From: Bryopsis sp. KO-2023
Lineage: Eukaryota; Chlorophyta; Ulvophyceae; Bryopsidales; Bryopsidaceae
Direction of reading: 5' to 3'
Length of the DNA stretch: 64,000 nt
NCBI GenBank assembly: GCA_030272585.1
Contig: BSYQ01000002.1
Coordinates: 4,278,001 to 4,342,000, forward strand
The position numbers were made by a program, and so were the translations under genes. Position 1 is the stretch's first letter, and each line of letters opens with the position of its first letter. The notes under the pieces are model-generated. The model saw only the letters and a list, made by a program, of their open reading frames with translations. It was not told the DNA's origin and made no database searches. This document shows positions 12,501-23,741 of this stretch, one piece after another.

Positions 12501-13440
12501 TCTTAACAACTCTTTTATTAAAAAACTCTTGATAAAGTGAAACACCCGTATTGTGAAAGTAACCGAAGGTGGATTATTTGGCACACCTTGAAGACTCCCT
12601 CGATATGTTTGAGAATAATATTGATTTAAAAAGTCCCAACTGCTTAGGTGCAACAGCAAAATGTTGCGGGTGTAATAGCAAAACGCCAGAATTTTTTTTT
12701 TCCTCTTTGAAAAATATATTCGTTGTATTCCTTGTTGAATGCGCATTTCGATATCGATCATCCACCTCGTTGCTTACCTAGCGAGGTGTGTTGGAAGAGT
12801 GACAATCCAAACATTTTATTGTCTTTTCTGTGCCCTTAGTGGCCGCAACCATTGGACACTTCTTGTGCCATGCTTAGCTCTATCAGTAAAAAATCCTTTC
12901 CCCGAGCGAGTGACTTATTGCGCCTTATACCTATCCCGGAGAAGTTCGAGGTAAAACGCACTTTGTAAACTTTAGTTTAAACTTTATTTGGGAGAAAACT
13001 TACCATTCTCACATCTTTAAGTGTTGTAAAAAAAAATTGAAAATCCGAGAAGGTAAGCTTCTCCGACTTTCGCTCGTTAATTCAAAAAAAAAATGTAAAA
13101 AGGGATTGTTATCTTGTGAATTGTCCTAAAGGACTCGCTTCATCTTCTCCGCGGTGACGAAGTTAACGAGGAATCTTTAAATATTCAATTAGAATCTTTA
13201 GCACCCTTGCTAAATCAACACCCTCAATTGACTTCTCTCCCCCAGACTTCTTCTTTTATGTGATACTGTTTATTCTATCAATAATATCTGCAAAAAGCTT
13301 TTGCGAAGTAAAGTTTATCTTATGAAAACTTGTGATTTATAAGATTATGATGGAATACCTCTTTCGCATTCCAAGAGGTCGAGCTAATCCCTTGAAATCG
13401 TGAACACCTTGTCGAGAAGAGTGTGCCAACTATTATCCCC
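9560..13440. other. Gene-poor; scattered open frames and a short 14-bp repeat
   Basis: No recognised gene apart from the tentative frame at 10453-10917. A 14-bp unit, CAAAGCCTCCAACG, is repeated about 2.5 times near 11154-11183. Open frames elsewhere are short and overlap on both strands. Confidence 0.5.
10453..10917 (-). CDS. Hypothetical charged protein, possible coiled coil
   Basis: A 154-codon minus-strand frame, longer than most in its surroundings. It is rich in Lys, Arg, Gln and Glu, with a helix-prone middle (SVEDLKKQIADHLMAVAAAN) and another charged stretch after it, consistent with a coiled coil. There is no signal peptide, membrane segment or catalytic motif. It could be a small real gene, an exon or a gag-like retroelement relic; a plus-strand frame overlaps it. 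I recognise no family. Confidence 0.22.
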   Translation of the reverse strand: MLTMRQCLEGSLEHYDPYRNFPRDDDPKTVKRIFLVSQRDPRNKKKFKVLRRQLLFYRGNKKLIFSVEDLKKQIADHLMAVAAANRQSNKLLVHLKRMQTEAKTKKEDFLRVTNNGFKMIHRVVEQSVGIVEAPTHSRHIDTQRRSCPAWRKLA

Positions 13441-13442
13441 TG

Positions 13443-14033
13443 TTATGAGTCTAGAGCGCATGCGGGTGATGTGACTGCATACCAAAGCAAATTGATCCAA
13501 TAAGGACCGCCAGGAAAGCTAACGGTGCGGCAAAGCCCCACATAATTCTTGGCGGGCAACCGCATGGAGAGGACAGTCCCACAATATGTGTTCCGGTGTC
13601 TCCCAAGGGGATCCACATGTGCAGGCAGCCGAAGAGGTGAACCCCATCTTAAAACGCTAGCGGTTGCAAAGTAGAGGGGGACGATATACCAATAGTTGGT
13701 GGGGATCATTTTGAAGCGAACATACATGAAAACTTCTCCATCCACTCCTCAAAAGCATTCTCAAGGCACAGCGGAACATTTCTTTCAAACTCCGCAAGGG
13801 AAAGCTCCCCAACACTTTTTGCAAGCCAATTCGCTTTCTATACGTTGACCAACCCGGACTTATACCCGCGTAAAGCAATCTTGTGCCGATCGCAAAGAGT
13901 AGCTATCGACTCTTCTTTTGTCCGCAAAGGAGCCTTGATAAGCAAGGATTGTGTATATTGTGGCAAATTCTTAATAGCGCTCCATGTGGCACGAATTGTC
14001 CGCGGGACACTCCACCCTCGTCTACCCACTTGA
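13443..14033 (-). mobile_element. LINE relic: frameshifted ORF2 C-terminus
   Basis: Translated on the minus strand, about 13650-13526 reads CTCGSPWETPEHILWDCPLH followed by AVARQELCGALPH. This is the classic C-x-C-G...ET-x-EH-x2-x2-CP tail that follows reverse transcriptase in many LINEs. Related-looking sequence continues upstream (to about 14033) in other frames, so the copy is broken by frameshifts and stops. No catalytic core is visible. Confidence 0.6.
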
Positions 14034-14159
14034 CTATTTTTTCAATTCTGCTTCATTGCTACAAATCAAAAAAAAAAAAGTTGGCTGAATATGACCCCCT
14101 ATGAGCGAGCGTGGTCACTAATTTTGGTGCTCGGTTTTTTCCGATAGGCCAATCTACTT

Positions 14160-14620
14160 GTTTTTCCCCGAAGTGAGCACTCAAAAAGGGATTACTCAAC
14201 CCGCATCCGCCCGAACAGAAGGTCTTCACTTGCATGAGAATGTATACATACTGAAAAGGGTACCAATACTATTGTATCTAGGCTCAACTATTAGCCATAC
14301 TCACATCAACATTATTACGGGAAGAAAAGGACGAACCAGAAGTTACAAGTAGTTCAGAATACAACGCCTTTTTATCCACAGAAAGACTGCGAATTGGATT
14401 GTGCCTGGAAGCTAGAACCTTGTAAATTCACCGTGAACTTGGGTTCTAAGTTCCAGGAGCTTCTCAAAACTCACTCCCATCAAGAAGCTACCGATTACAC
14501 GTGGTCACAAACCCCCACGTGGCACTCCAACTCCCTTGAACCTTTTCCAAACGTGATCTAAACTTCCCACACGTAACAATCCTCCTGCCTTAAAGAAATT
14601 TGTCCTCAAATTTGAAAATA
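14160..14620 (-). mobile_element. Edge of a plant-type gypsy LTR (PPT plus LTR start)
   Basis: On the minus strand, 14610-14579 reads as the end of a gypsy internal region with a purine-rich tract (AAAGGCAGGAGGAT) followed at once by an LTR-like start TGTTACGTG (first base 14578). This junction is very similar to the 3' LTR boundaries of many plant Ty3/gypsy elements. About 200 bp further on, GGATAAAAAGGCG (about 14377-14365) would be the LTR TATA region. I could not find the other LTR, the CA end or a target duplication, so the lower limit given is approximate. Upstream frames (to about 15380) carry no recognisable pol domain. Confidence 0.45.
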
Positions 14621-16163
14621 TCAATAATCTTTTTGACCTTCCTTTCGTTCCATAAATTTCCAAACTCTGATTGTTCCTTTTATCCACCGAAACTTCATCC
14701 TCTTCACATCCTCTCTTTTACCCTTTTCAAAACCAAAAGCACCAACTCTCTATTCATGGCAAAGTTTCCACCAAATTCTTTCACATCATCCAAAATCATT
14801 TTCAAACGTTCTGACTGCATCCTTCCATCTCACACTCTGTAAATTTCTGGAATCTGACGCCTCTGTCATTGTCCCAACGATTAAAACGTCACACTTTGCC
14901 CAATAAACTTCCACGCTTTGCTCTCGTCCTCCAAGACTTACACCGCGAATCAAAACTTCCATGCCCAAGGGTCCTTCTTCCTCTAATCGGCATCTACTAT
15001 CTATGCTATCTATCAATTAGAAAACTAGATTTGTCTTGGCCTATAACGAACTACATCATGGGATACCTAACAAAAAACTTCGACCCCAAGTTTTCGGTGT
15101 CATGAAAGAGTCATCTTCCCAACGGAATTGTTAAGAACCGATCAGAGAAGCCCCAAACGTCCACGCTCAAGGCAAAGTAAGGCCCAAGATGAGACCTACC
15201 ATGCAACACCGCGCGTAGACGGCGCGGCGGAGGCCTCCGCCGAGTTCACGTCTACAAATGGTGGGACGTCCTGAAAGGCAAATTGTACAATTAGATCCAT
15301 TGTTGTGGACAAACTGTTTCTTATTTGTTTTTCCTTTTCACTTGAAACATCAATGGATGTAAAAAATTCCAACCAAAATCTCAAACGGTTCCAGTTCGAT
15401 GAGAAAATCGGGCTCCAGGTCCCTCAACTTTCTGATGGAATCGATAGCTTGTTTTTCACTTTTTGAAGAACAGTTTCCTCCTTGTACATGAAGACATTCA
15501 TGAGATTGAGGCCGTCCATCCTGCTACAAGAAAAATGAGCGAAAGTCTTTAGTGTTCATTTATAAATGAATACTAGACCTGTAATTACAAATCTAGAAAA
15601 GAGAGTCTCAATGATGATCACTATACGTTGTATCCCTATTTCCCAATAAACGTACTACTTGCAAGTAGTACGTCAATGACCAAAGTCGAGCAAGCTTGTT
15701 CCTCAGCTCCCAAGCATCCTTACTCAAGTGATGAAGCAACCCCGTCCAACTCTTTAAGCGGCCACGTTCCAGAAGGACAGGATAACTTTCGACGTCCCTG
15801 GTTCATTGTTACTCTCAAAGAAAGGCCGTCTACCTTCGTGTCACTCAAATAACTCCAAAAAGGTATTGGAGTGGAGAATGTTCTTGGAAGATTCCACCCC
15901 TCATCATTGCTTTGCAATGGATCGTTTCTACTACATTCAAAAGCTAAAATGGACGTCACCGCCGACTTGTCTTGATATAAGTATAGTATCATCCCAAATT
16001 GAAAGATGAAATACACCAACTCCACAGGGGTCATTTAGGAGCAAATTTATTTATATATCTTTTGCAACATCATTATCTCTCTCTTATCATTTTGAAATTA
16101 TCTTTTGCGAAGTGCCTATGATTGGCTCTAGGTCATTACCAAAATTAGTCCAAAATCCATATA
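14621..16163. other. Gene-poor; GC palindrome at 15225-15242
   Basis: No recognised gene. Positions 15225-15242 form an 18-bp perfect palindrome (CGGCGGAGG and its complement) inside a short GC-rich patch. A 104-codon minus-strand frame at 16034-15720 has mixed composition but matches nothing I know. Confidence 0.45.
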
Positions 16164-16171
16164 GTCCATCA

Positions 16172-16504
16172 CAGTGATGTGCTAAGACCCCCGTGCACAG
16201 GACAGAACAAAACAGACCGTCTGTGCGCGGAACAGGGTCGGACCTGTGCGCACAGGCGCACAGACTGTACAGCATACGACAAACCGTGTCTGTGCAGATT
16301 CTGTGCACTTTTTGTCCTGTTCTGTACAGTCTGTGCGCCTGTGCGCACAGGTCCGACCCTGTTCCGCGCACAGACAGTCTGTCTTGTTCTGGCCTGTGGA
16401 ATTGCGCTCCACAAAACAGAACAGCACAGGCTGCACTGATTCGTACAGAACCCTGTTCTGTGCGGTGCACAGAACAGGGGTTTGTCCTATGCAGCCCATG
16501 ACTG
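16172..16504 (-). mobile_element. hAT-type miniature transposon, CTGTGCACAG family, copy 2
   Basis: A 333-bp diverged copy in the orientation opposite to copies 1 and 3. Its left end (CAGTGATGTGCTAAGACCCC) aligns with the reverse complement of the right end of copy 1. Its right end carries the CATGGGCTG terminus in reverse. The interior again consists of CTGTGCACAG-like motifs in inverted halves. Flanking 8-mers GTCCATCA (16164-16171) and GTCCAATG (16505-16512) share only their first five bases, so the target duplication has decayed or the boundary has shifted. It is probably older than the other two copies. Confidence 0.75.
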
Positions 16505-16945
16505 GTCCAATGCTCTCAGCATCACCTTTTCGTAAATTGACTGGTTTTTATCTTTCCAAGTAACCAAAATCTTTCGTTTTTGGTGTGAGTGCTCTTGCAT
16601 ATGCACACAACAATATAAAGATGTGTCATCCTTGGCACGAAGTTGAACAATAAGAACTTTTGGGGGCACCTACATTGTTGCGTGTCTTAGTATAGCGGCT
16701 GTGCTATTACTCGGCCCGAGACTCTTTAACTTGTCGGAACGATTGTTATCCAAAAGGACTTAATAGTGCTACGTATAGCCACTTCTTTTTTCTACAAAAG
16801 CGTTAAGTGGCCCCACCTAGCCGTAGGGAGTGATGCTCTAGACTAAGTCAACTCGAAAATATCCCCTCTATTCTAGGCTACCCATTCCAGAAATCGCTAG
16901 GACATCTGTCGAGGAGCGACCAACCCCTTTTCATGTGGTAGTAAC

Positions 16946-17394
16946 CAGTCATGGGCTGCACAGGACAAACCCCTGTCCTGTGCGATGCACAGGACAGGGT
17001 TCTGTGCGGGTTCTGTGCACCCTGTGCTGTCTTGTCCTGTTTTTCGAAATTCCACAGGCTAGAACAGAACAGACTGTCTGTTCTGTGCACAGGTCGGACC
17101 TGTGCTGCACAGGTGCACAGACTGCACAGCACTGCACAGAATCTGCACAGACTGTGCACAGAGTCTACACAGAAACTGCACAGACTGTGCACAGAGTCTA
17201 CACAGAAACTGCACAGACTGTGCACAGACCTACACAGACTTTGCACAGACCTGCACAGACTTTGCACAGACCCTGTCTGTGCTGTGCTGTGCTGTACAGG
17301 TCTGTGCACCTGTGCAGCACAGGTCCGACCCTGTGCACAGAACAGACAGTCTGTTCTGTCCTGTCCTGTGCACAGGGGTCTCAGCCCATGTCTG
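16946..17394 (+). mobile_element. hAT-type miniature transposon, CTGTGCACAG family, copy 3
   Basis: A 449-bp copy in the same orientation as copy 1 and very similar to it over most of its length. Termini are CAGTCATGGGCTG and the complement of CAGACATGGGCTG. The target duplication GTAGTAAC is perfect (16938-16945 and 17395-17402) and fits nTnnnnAn. It is 49 bp longer than copy 1, mainly because a 33-bp internal unit (in the 17128-17230 stretch) is present in two full copies plus a partial one, against one in copy 1. It is noncoding. Copy 2 lies 441 bp upstream in the opposite orientation. Confidence 0.85.
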
Positions 17395-17402
17395 GTAGTA
17401 AC

Positions 17403-20400
17403 ACTATCTTGGATATATTGGGGTTCGTTCTCCCCACCAGCCCTTCAACAAAACCTATCGTTCGATAAATAAAACCATTGTGAACAATCCACACCTTCAA
17501 TCCTCACCGATAAATTAACCAATTCACACGGAGATCATTTGGATCCTTATGTTTTACCTAGTACGCTTTACAGTTTTTTCTAAAACGTGAACCGCAAGCA
17601 TGTAACATAGTTTGCAATAATGTTTCATTCACGACGGCACAAGCAATCATTGTTGTGGAGTATGACGAGTTCTGCTTAACGTAGCCCATAACATTTACCA
17701 CTTAATTCCGTTTTCGGGAAGTGTTTATTCCGCCCAAGTATTTGAAAGAGATCATGGGGCATTGTCCTGACATCAAACACTCTTCCCCTCTAAGAGAAAA
17801 GTCTCACGTGAACTGTCTTCGGAGGTAATCGCAATAGTTGTCCTTATCTTGTAGTTTTTTTTTGCAATAAAAAAGACATACTTTCAAAAGCCTTTAAAAG
17901 ACATTTTCTCAAAAGACTCTACGAGGTGGTTAAAACCCGAGTAAAGCATAGCATTCGATATCCCGACCTCTACGAATGACATGTTTTGTCAAAGAGGCCA
18001 AGCTGCCTGCCCAGTATAAAGCTCATCCGCTTCTTCTAGCTCCTGTTGCTTTGTGGTGTTTTCTTTCTTCCAATTTGGGCTCTCGCTTTGTACTTCCAAC
18101 CCATTTTTTGGGGCGCTTGCGAGTGTAAGATTCTATCCTATATACGTTACCAAGTAGGCGCTCCTACTTTTATACGTATTTGAAAGTACCTAACTATGTT
18201 GTTTACTTGATTGAGATGGGCGTTATTCTACCCATTCGACTTGTTCACATGATTCTTAAGAAGATCGCACCAGAGTGCCCCCAAGCTTGCTTTACAGCAC
18301 GAAGGGCAGTCTTGAAACGCCTGGTCCAGTTGTCCACTTTTTCAGAAGGGTACTTTCGTAGTCTCCAGGTATTTTTTTCTTTGTTGAAATCTTGACGACC
18401 CCTATGGTGTAGCTTCTTTATATTCGAACTTTTCTCGATCAAACAACCCAACCCACTTATATTGCATATATAGTTGATGCTTTCAAATATGGGTATACAA
18501 TGCAAGTGGCCTCGAAAAAAACGACCTCACAGTCGTATCCGGGGAACGCTAGAGTTTGGAGTTGTTCACTCGATAGAGTTTTTTCAAGGGGGGAGTGGTT
18601 TCGCTTGAACTTTATGCCACCCCCTCTGTCTATTCTTTCCATATGTGGGGCAAATCTGATTATCTGATTATGTAGCCGAAAAAAAAGGAAAAAAAGGAAT
18701 ATAAAAGAGAGAGAGAGAGAGAGTTTCGGTGGGTTTTAGTGGAAGCTTGGATCCACTCATAGTTGTTGTCATGTCCCTTACTCGAGTTTACATGACGAGT
18801 TGGAGCTCTTCTAACAATCCAAACTCTTGTTGATGCATTCTGTATGTCGGTAGCTACTTCGTTTTACTTATCATCGAATTTGATCCACGATCGAAGTCTT
18901 GCATCTCGCGGGGGAATTGAATACATGAAGATATAACTGCCTCTGCTTTCGTAAGTCGATTCTAAGCCATTGAGATTGATTATGCTTCTAAAATTTCTAC
19001 ACAGTTCAACCAAAGCCTCGTACAACTCGAATTTTCTTGGTTCAGATGTTGCGCTATGATATGTTTCAATAATTGACAATGAATAACTTGACTTTCTCGT
19101 TTGACCTTTCACATCGCTTGCCACAAACAATCGTCCCCTATGATAGTATGGCATCCTATCATGATGATGGAGTGGCAATTTCAAGACGGCTGAGCTGCCA
19201 AGCTCATCACCGCCTCCAGACGCACATTTATTTTAATGAAAATAAAGAATGGGCTCTAAGAATCGCATCATGAGTCATGACCTAAAATTGAGAAGGAGCC
19301 AACCATCTTCACCGTTATTAAAGATCGATGCCATCAAAGGCAATAACGAGAGTCTTCCTTTTAATTCCTCTTGACTAGCCTTGGGTATCCAAAAAATGCG
19401 CAAAAAAAAATCTGCTAAATGAGGGTGGCATTGTAGGAAGTTAGAGCCTCATCGTCCTAACAAGCTTTCTGTTGAAAAAAACAATGCCCTCTTATCTTTT
19501 CTTGCAACTTTTTTTGCACCAAACTTTACATCGCTATTTGCGATTCGCCAGGAACCTACAGTGGGCCTCGATCAGATCGACCGAACAAAGGAAGCCTTGC
19601 ATTTCGACTATTTCTACCCTCATCGCCGTCCTATACTCCACAGCCCTTTCGGAGTTGACCGTAAGGATCTCCATCATCGACGCCTTTAATTTTTTTTCGT
19701 AATATGGAAGCTTCGCCTTGAGCCCGCACCAATACAATGACTTTGGATGTTGGATCGGAATTTAAATATTGTTATAGCGATAACATAAGGGAAGAAAAAT
19801 CTTAATTTCTACAAACTATTCTCGGATGTGCCGTTTTTGAAGAAAAAATTGCATCGAACAAATAATATCAAGCATCTTTCGGCAATTGGCTCAAAAAGAC
19901 TTTGAAGTATGGAGGGATCGAGTAACTCTAGTGCGGAACAAATACTCTAAAATTTTAACAAACATTAGGAAAGAAAAACCTTCGGTCTTAAATTGAAGAA
20001 AAAACACTTAGACGCATACCTTTTTGCTTTGACTCATCTTCAATCCTATCAAAATGTGATCTCAGGTTAAATGTTAGACCAAAACTGGTGGATGATGTGC
20101 CTTGAAGAAATGGTCCCATATGTGAATTCACTTGTTGGTCAATCTAACTTGAAACACAATACAAAATGCGGAATTCACTCATGTTCGCGAAAAGATAAAA
20201 AATCGACTTTAAAACAGACGTAGTATGTGTGAAAATCACACTACAAAGTGCAAAGTCGTGCAAGTCAACGCTGGAGGTTGGATGTCGCAAAAAGAGAATG
20301 ATGCATTCATTATAAGGCCTTTTTTTTTCAGGAATCGTCCCTCTCCCCCTCCTTTTTTCTTCGTTTTCATATATACATCTATACATCTTAGAACCAACAC

Positions 20401-21298
20401 CACTTAAAATTCCACCACGTCCTTGAGAGGGCAAGCAAAGAATACCCGATGGTTGTATGTTTTGGAGTACTAGGGCATTTTCAACGGCATTTTCATAGTG
20501 AAAAGGGCACCCAGGGTAACTTATAACGTTCCAGACTGGCGTGACGCCCATACGATAGGCTAAAACCTGAGGTTTTGTACCATTCTCATATAGAACCCCA
20601 CCCGTGGTTTCAATATGTTGTTGATGCAAAAACCCTATTAGATCTCGCGCGACTATCCTATACTTCGGTATTTCATGGTCCTTTCTGAAATAGATTAAAA
20701 ACAACACGAAAAAAAAACAGAAAGGTGCACTTGGATTCTAAAACGACCTAAACGAAGAAAAAACAACAAACTCCTCTATAAAACACTCATGAAACACCAC
20801 CTGAATAGTTAGTGATGACCTACTTTTCTTCCCTTTTTATCGTCATTCGCTTTTGCCATGCACTCCTTCTGTCCAATCAACAACCTTTCCTCCTTTTTCA
20901 TAAAAAAAATAGTCGCTCTCTTCTTCTTCCTTTTCCCTAAGAAAGAAGTCCGCCTCTTCCTCTTTTTCTTCACGAAACACGATGCACGATGATTCTCGCG
21001 ACTCCGTCCTTTTCTTCGACTTGAATCCAAGGAACTTCAAGTGATCGGAGTCCAAAAGATATGCTACTCCCTACACACCCCAATTAGGTAGCTGAATACG
21101 ACGCAGACCACCTGCCCACCCGTCTTGTCTTGTCTTATTATTGTGGAATCCATATTTTGATATTGACAATTTTCTCATATTGATGTTGTTTCCCAAAGAT
21201 CAACTTTCAAACTTTTAAAAGAAAAATATTTATGGGTATAGGCAAAAAGCCATCCGCAATAAGCAATGTTAATCGTATCGTTAGCCTTCGAACCCACA
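17403..21298. other. Gene-poor, AT-rich
   Basis: No recognised gene apart from the tentative frame at 20144-20707. A (GA)n microsatellite occupies about 18707-18722, and several A and T homopolymers occur. Charged frames near 20809-21055 are Lys/Glu-rich shadows of purine-rich sequence. Confidence 0.5.
20144..20707 (-). CDS. Hypothetical 187-codon open frame
   Basis: A continuous minus-strand frame longer than its neighbours, of mixed composition, with hydrophobic residues at both ends. It has no motif I recognise and no clear splice context. It may be chance in AT-rich DNA or part of a decayed element. Confidence 0.18.
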   Translation of the reverse strand: MLFLIYFRKDHEIPKYRIVARDLIGFLHQQHIETTGGVLYENGTKPQVLAYRMGVTPVWNVISYPGCPFHYENAVENALVLQNIQPSGILCLPSQGRGGILSGVGSKMYRCIYENEEKRRGRGTIPEKKRPYNECIILFLRHPTSSVDLHDFALCSVIFTHTTSVLKSIFYLFANMSEFRILYCVSS

Positions 21299-21303
21299 AC
21301 TAG

Positions 21304-21438
21304 TAAAAGAGCCTTAGGTGTTGTTCGAGAACTACACGGGCCGGACTACCCCAAAATCAGGTTACTTTCACAACGTTCAGTCTCAATAAGTACCCCACAT
21401 CCGATCGCTAGGGCTATGACTCATTTCACTCTGAACCA
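21304..21438 (-). repeat. 3' LTR of the gypsy element
   Basis: A 135-bp direct repeat of 23742-23876. On the plus strand it begins TAAAAGAGCC (the TG start has mutated) and ends CTGAACCA. The adjoining internal bases on the minus strand form a purine-rich, G-rich tract, as expected for the polypurine primer next to a 3' LTR. Confidence 0.85.
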
Positions 21439-21820
21439 GCATTCCCCCACATTTGGGCCGGTGCAGCAAGGCACAAATGTACCCCAAAGCGACTAGATAA
21501 TCACGTCCCCTCTACCCCTTTCGGTTGATCACGAAAAAACTTGTCCCCAGCTTGGGACACCTTTCTTTTACCCCATCTTAAACACTTTTGTCCAACATTA
21601 ACCCACAGCATTTCCCAACTTTCCACCTGCCACAGCAAAACTGGTTTTATTTCACTCCCTACAGCAGTCCCCGACTTCTCAAAAGCAAAACAGACTTCCT
21701 TTCAAGCCCCAATCAATCACTTCAGCCACATAAAACTCCCCCACAGTCAAATGCAAACCCATCCCCTAGGGCTGACAGACAACAGAAAGCCCTACAGTCC
21801 CCATGGTTCCCACAAACGGT

Positions 21821-22943
21821 TTAATCCTGTTGATGTTCACGATCATATGCTGACCTCGAAAATTCCAAAACCCCACCGTATTCATGTCCCCGACATTCGA
21901 TAGTAAAAGGGCCGACCCAATCAGCCTCGTACTTTCTTCCCACAGACGTCACTGCGGCCGTATTGTGCACCAAGATCGCGTCACCCACTGCAACCTTCGG
22001 CACTCAGACACTCTTTTCTTGCTTCTCCATTCGGCGTTCCCCTTGGCTGCGCGTGAGCTCCCTCACATCTTCCTGTATCGCGTCCAACCAGAAAAGCCTC
22101 TGCCGCACCGCGCCTTGCCTGTCGCCTTCGCTGGCCTCCAAAGTAGCCCCGCGATGCACCAATGGTCGTTTGCCCAAAACGAAACGCCGGGTCCGAGCCT
22201 CAGAGGCAGTCTTCATTTTGCAACCGAACAGGGCTTTGAAGGGGGTCATCCCGATTACCGCATTGACGCGGTTATTTACAACCAGAACAGCCTGCCCCAA
22301 AGCATCATCCCAGCTCCTCACAGCCCCCATCCTCCATCCATTTCTTAAGCTTCGTTGTGATTAGCTTGTTTGCCAACTCGACCGCGCCGTGCGCTTCTGG
22401 GTGATAAGGGGAAGATACCTTGCGCGTTACTCCAAACTGGATACAAGTGTGATCGAATTGACCTTTGAAATGTTGGCCCCCATCAGTGAGCGCGTACACC
22501 GGGCTGCCAAAGCGGTAAAGAACTCGCTCCCTGAAGAACTTAGACGCGCCCACAGACGATGCAGCGTCAACCGCCTGCGCGTCGACGTGGCGTGAAAACA
22601 AATCCACGCACACGATAAGGTGTTTCCGACCATCCATTGTGACCAGCAGGTTCAACACAAAGTCCAACGCAACAATCTCAAAGGGCTCCTCTGTCGCGTT
22701 CGGAAACTCACGCCCCTGAAACTTTCGCGCTCCGAACTCCTGGCACACCACACAAGCAGCACAAAAGTGTTTTACTGCCTGCCACATCCTTGGGAAGTAA
22801 ACCTCCTTTGCCAGTCTCGAATACATGGCTGCAGTCCCTGGATGCCCTGCCGCAGGGCCGGCGTGATACTCTCGCAACGTCTTGTCCACCTGCTCCTTCC
22901 TAAAACACCGCCTTAGATCTTCAGTCCGGTCAACATAAAACAT
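21821..22943 (-). pseudogene. Ty3/gypsy integrase, disrupted
   Basis: This encodes the DDE integrase that would insert the element's cDNA into the genome. The minus-strand frame 22943-22305 shows the HHCC zinc finger (HAGPAAGHPG...HFCAACVVC). The catalytic core follows, with the first Asp in VALDFV, the second in LTDGGQHFKG and the Glu in GAVELANK. A frameshift near 22305-22330 leads to a second frame (to 22004) with NNRVNAVIGMTPFKALFG, typical of the core's end. After an in-frame TGA (22006-22004) a C-terminal segment (VGDAILVHN, WVGPFTIE) follows. The catalytic residues survive but the chain is broken twice. Upstream it is in the same frame as gag, separated only by a TGA at 22988-22986. 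Confidence 0.85.
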
Positions 22944-22985
22944 CGTTTCTCCTTTCAGCGCGAACCTCAGGGCCTTTGTACGTAG

Positions 22986-23606
22986 TCAGTGCCTCTCTTG
23001 TGACGTCTTCCCGCGAGCAACCAAAGTAGACAGGATTTCGTAAACAGGAGCATACCAACTGTCCTCTGCGTAAGCAGCGTGCAAGGCGACCGCCAAGGCT
23101 CCTTCCGTCACACTCTCAGCACTCTCCACAGACGCTCTCCCATTGTTCACTGTTTCAATATCCTCCTCTCCCAAAAGAGCGTCATGCCTCACTGTGTCCA
23201 CGCGAAGTCCTCTGAGCCAGTACCTGCGAAGGTGGCTCGCAATAACCAGAGGATCGTCCAGAGCGGCGACTAACCGCCTGAACCTGTCGGCATACGCAAA
23301 CACATCCTCGCCCCTCTCTTGGCGAGGTGACCGTAAGTATTCTTCGAACGCATCCCTTTCTTTGTGACTTCGAAACCGTGCAATAAACTTTTCCTGAAAC
23401 GTCGTCCAGTCCGCAGCACCAGAAGCGAGCCAACGCTCCTGGTTCTCATACCAATGTAGCGCAACGCCCTCCAGGCAGAACCCCACAAAACGGAGCTTAT
23501 CCTCGTCCGAGGAGTCCTTGTTCCACTCGCATGTTCGGGAGTAATTGCGCAGCCACGCTTGTGGCGCATCCTGGTCGCTGTACACTAGCGGCTTCACTCG
23601 CCCCAT
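22986..23606 (-). pseudogene. Ty3/gypsy gag fused to integrase leader
   Basis: A 206-codon frame. Residues up to about 150 match the retrotransposon gag (capsid) family: EGVALHWYENQERW, then WTTFQEKFIARFRS and GEDVFAYADRFRRLVAAL, the usual W-x2-F and spaced F/L pattern. No CCHC knuckle follows. Instead, from about residue 165 the sequence (AEDSWYAPVYEILSTL) looks like the linker that normally lies between RNase H and integrase in gypsy polyproteins. The frame ends at a TGA, beyond which integrase continues in the same frame. An internal deletion has therefore joined gag to integrase. The ATG at 23606-23604 is the first in this frame and lies about 135 bp inside the 5' LTR. Confidence 0.8.
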
Positions 23607-23741
23607 TCTAGAACACGAAACGCAGGAAGAGTGACCCCCAGCCTGAGGAGACTAGTCCCTACTCGGCTGAGAACGGGAAAGGTCGAACAGTGTGAGGGGT
23701 GTTCGTGAGCCTCCCAGTGTAGTTCCGGCTTGTCGGACCAC

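Noticed and set aside
21541..22364. Plus-strand open frames of 120-154 codons
   Set aside because: They are antisense to the gypsy integrase, which has clear zinc-finger and DDE residues on the minus strand.
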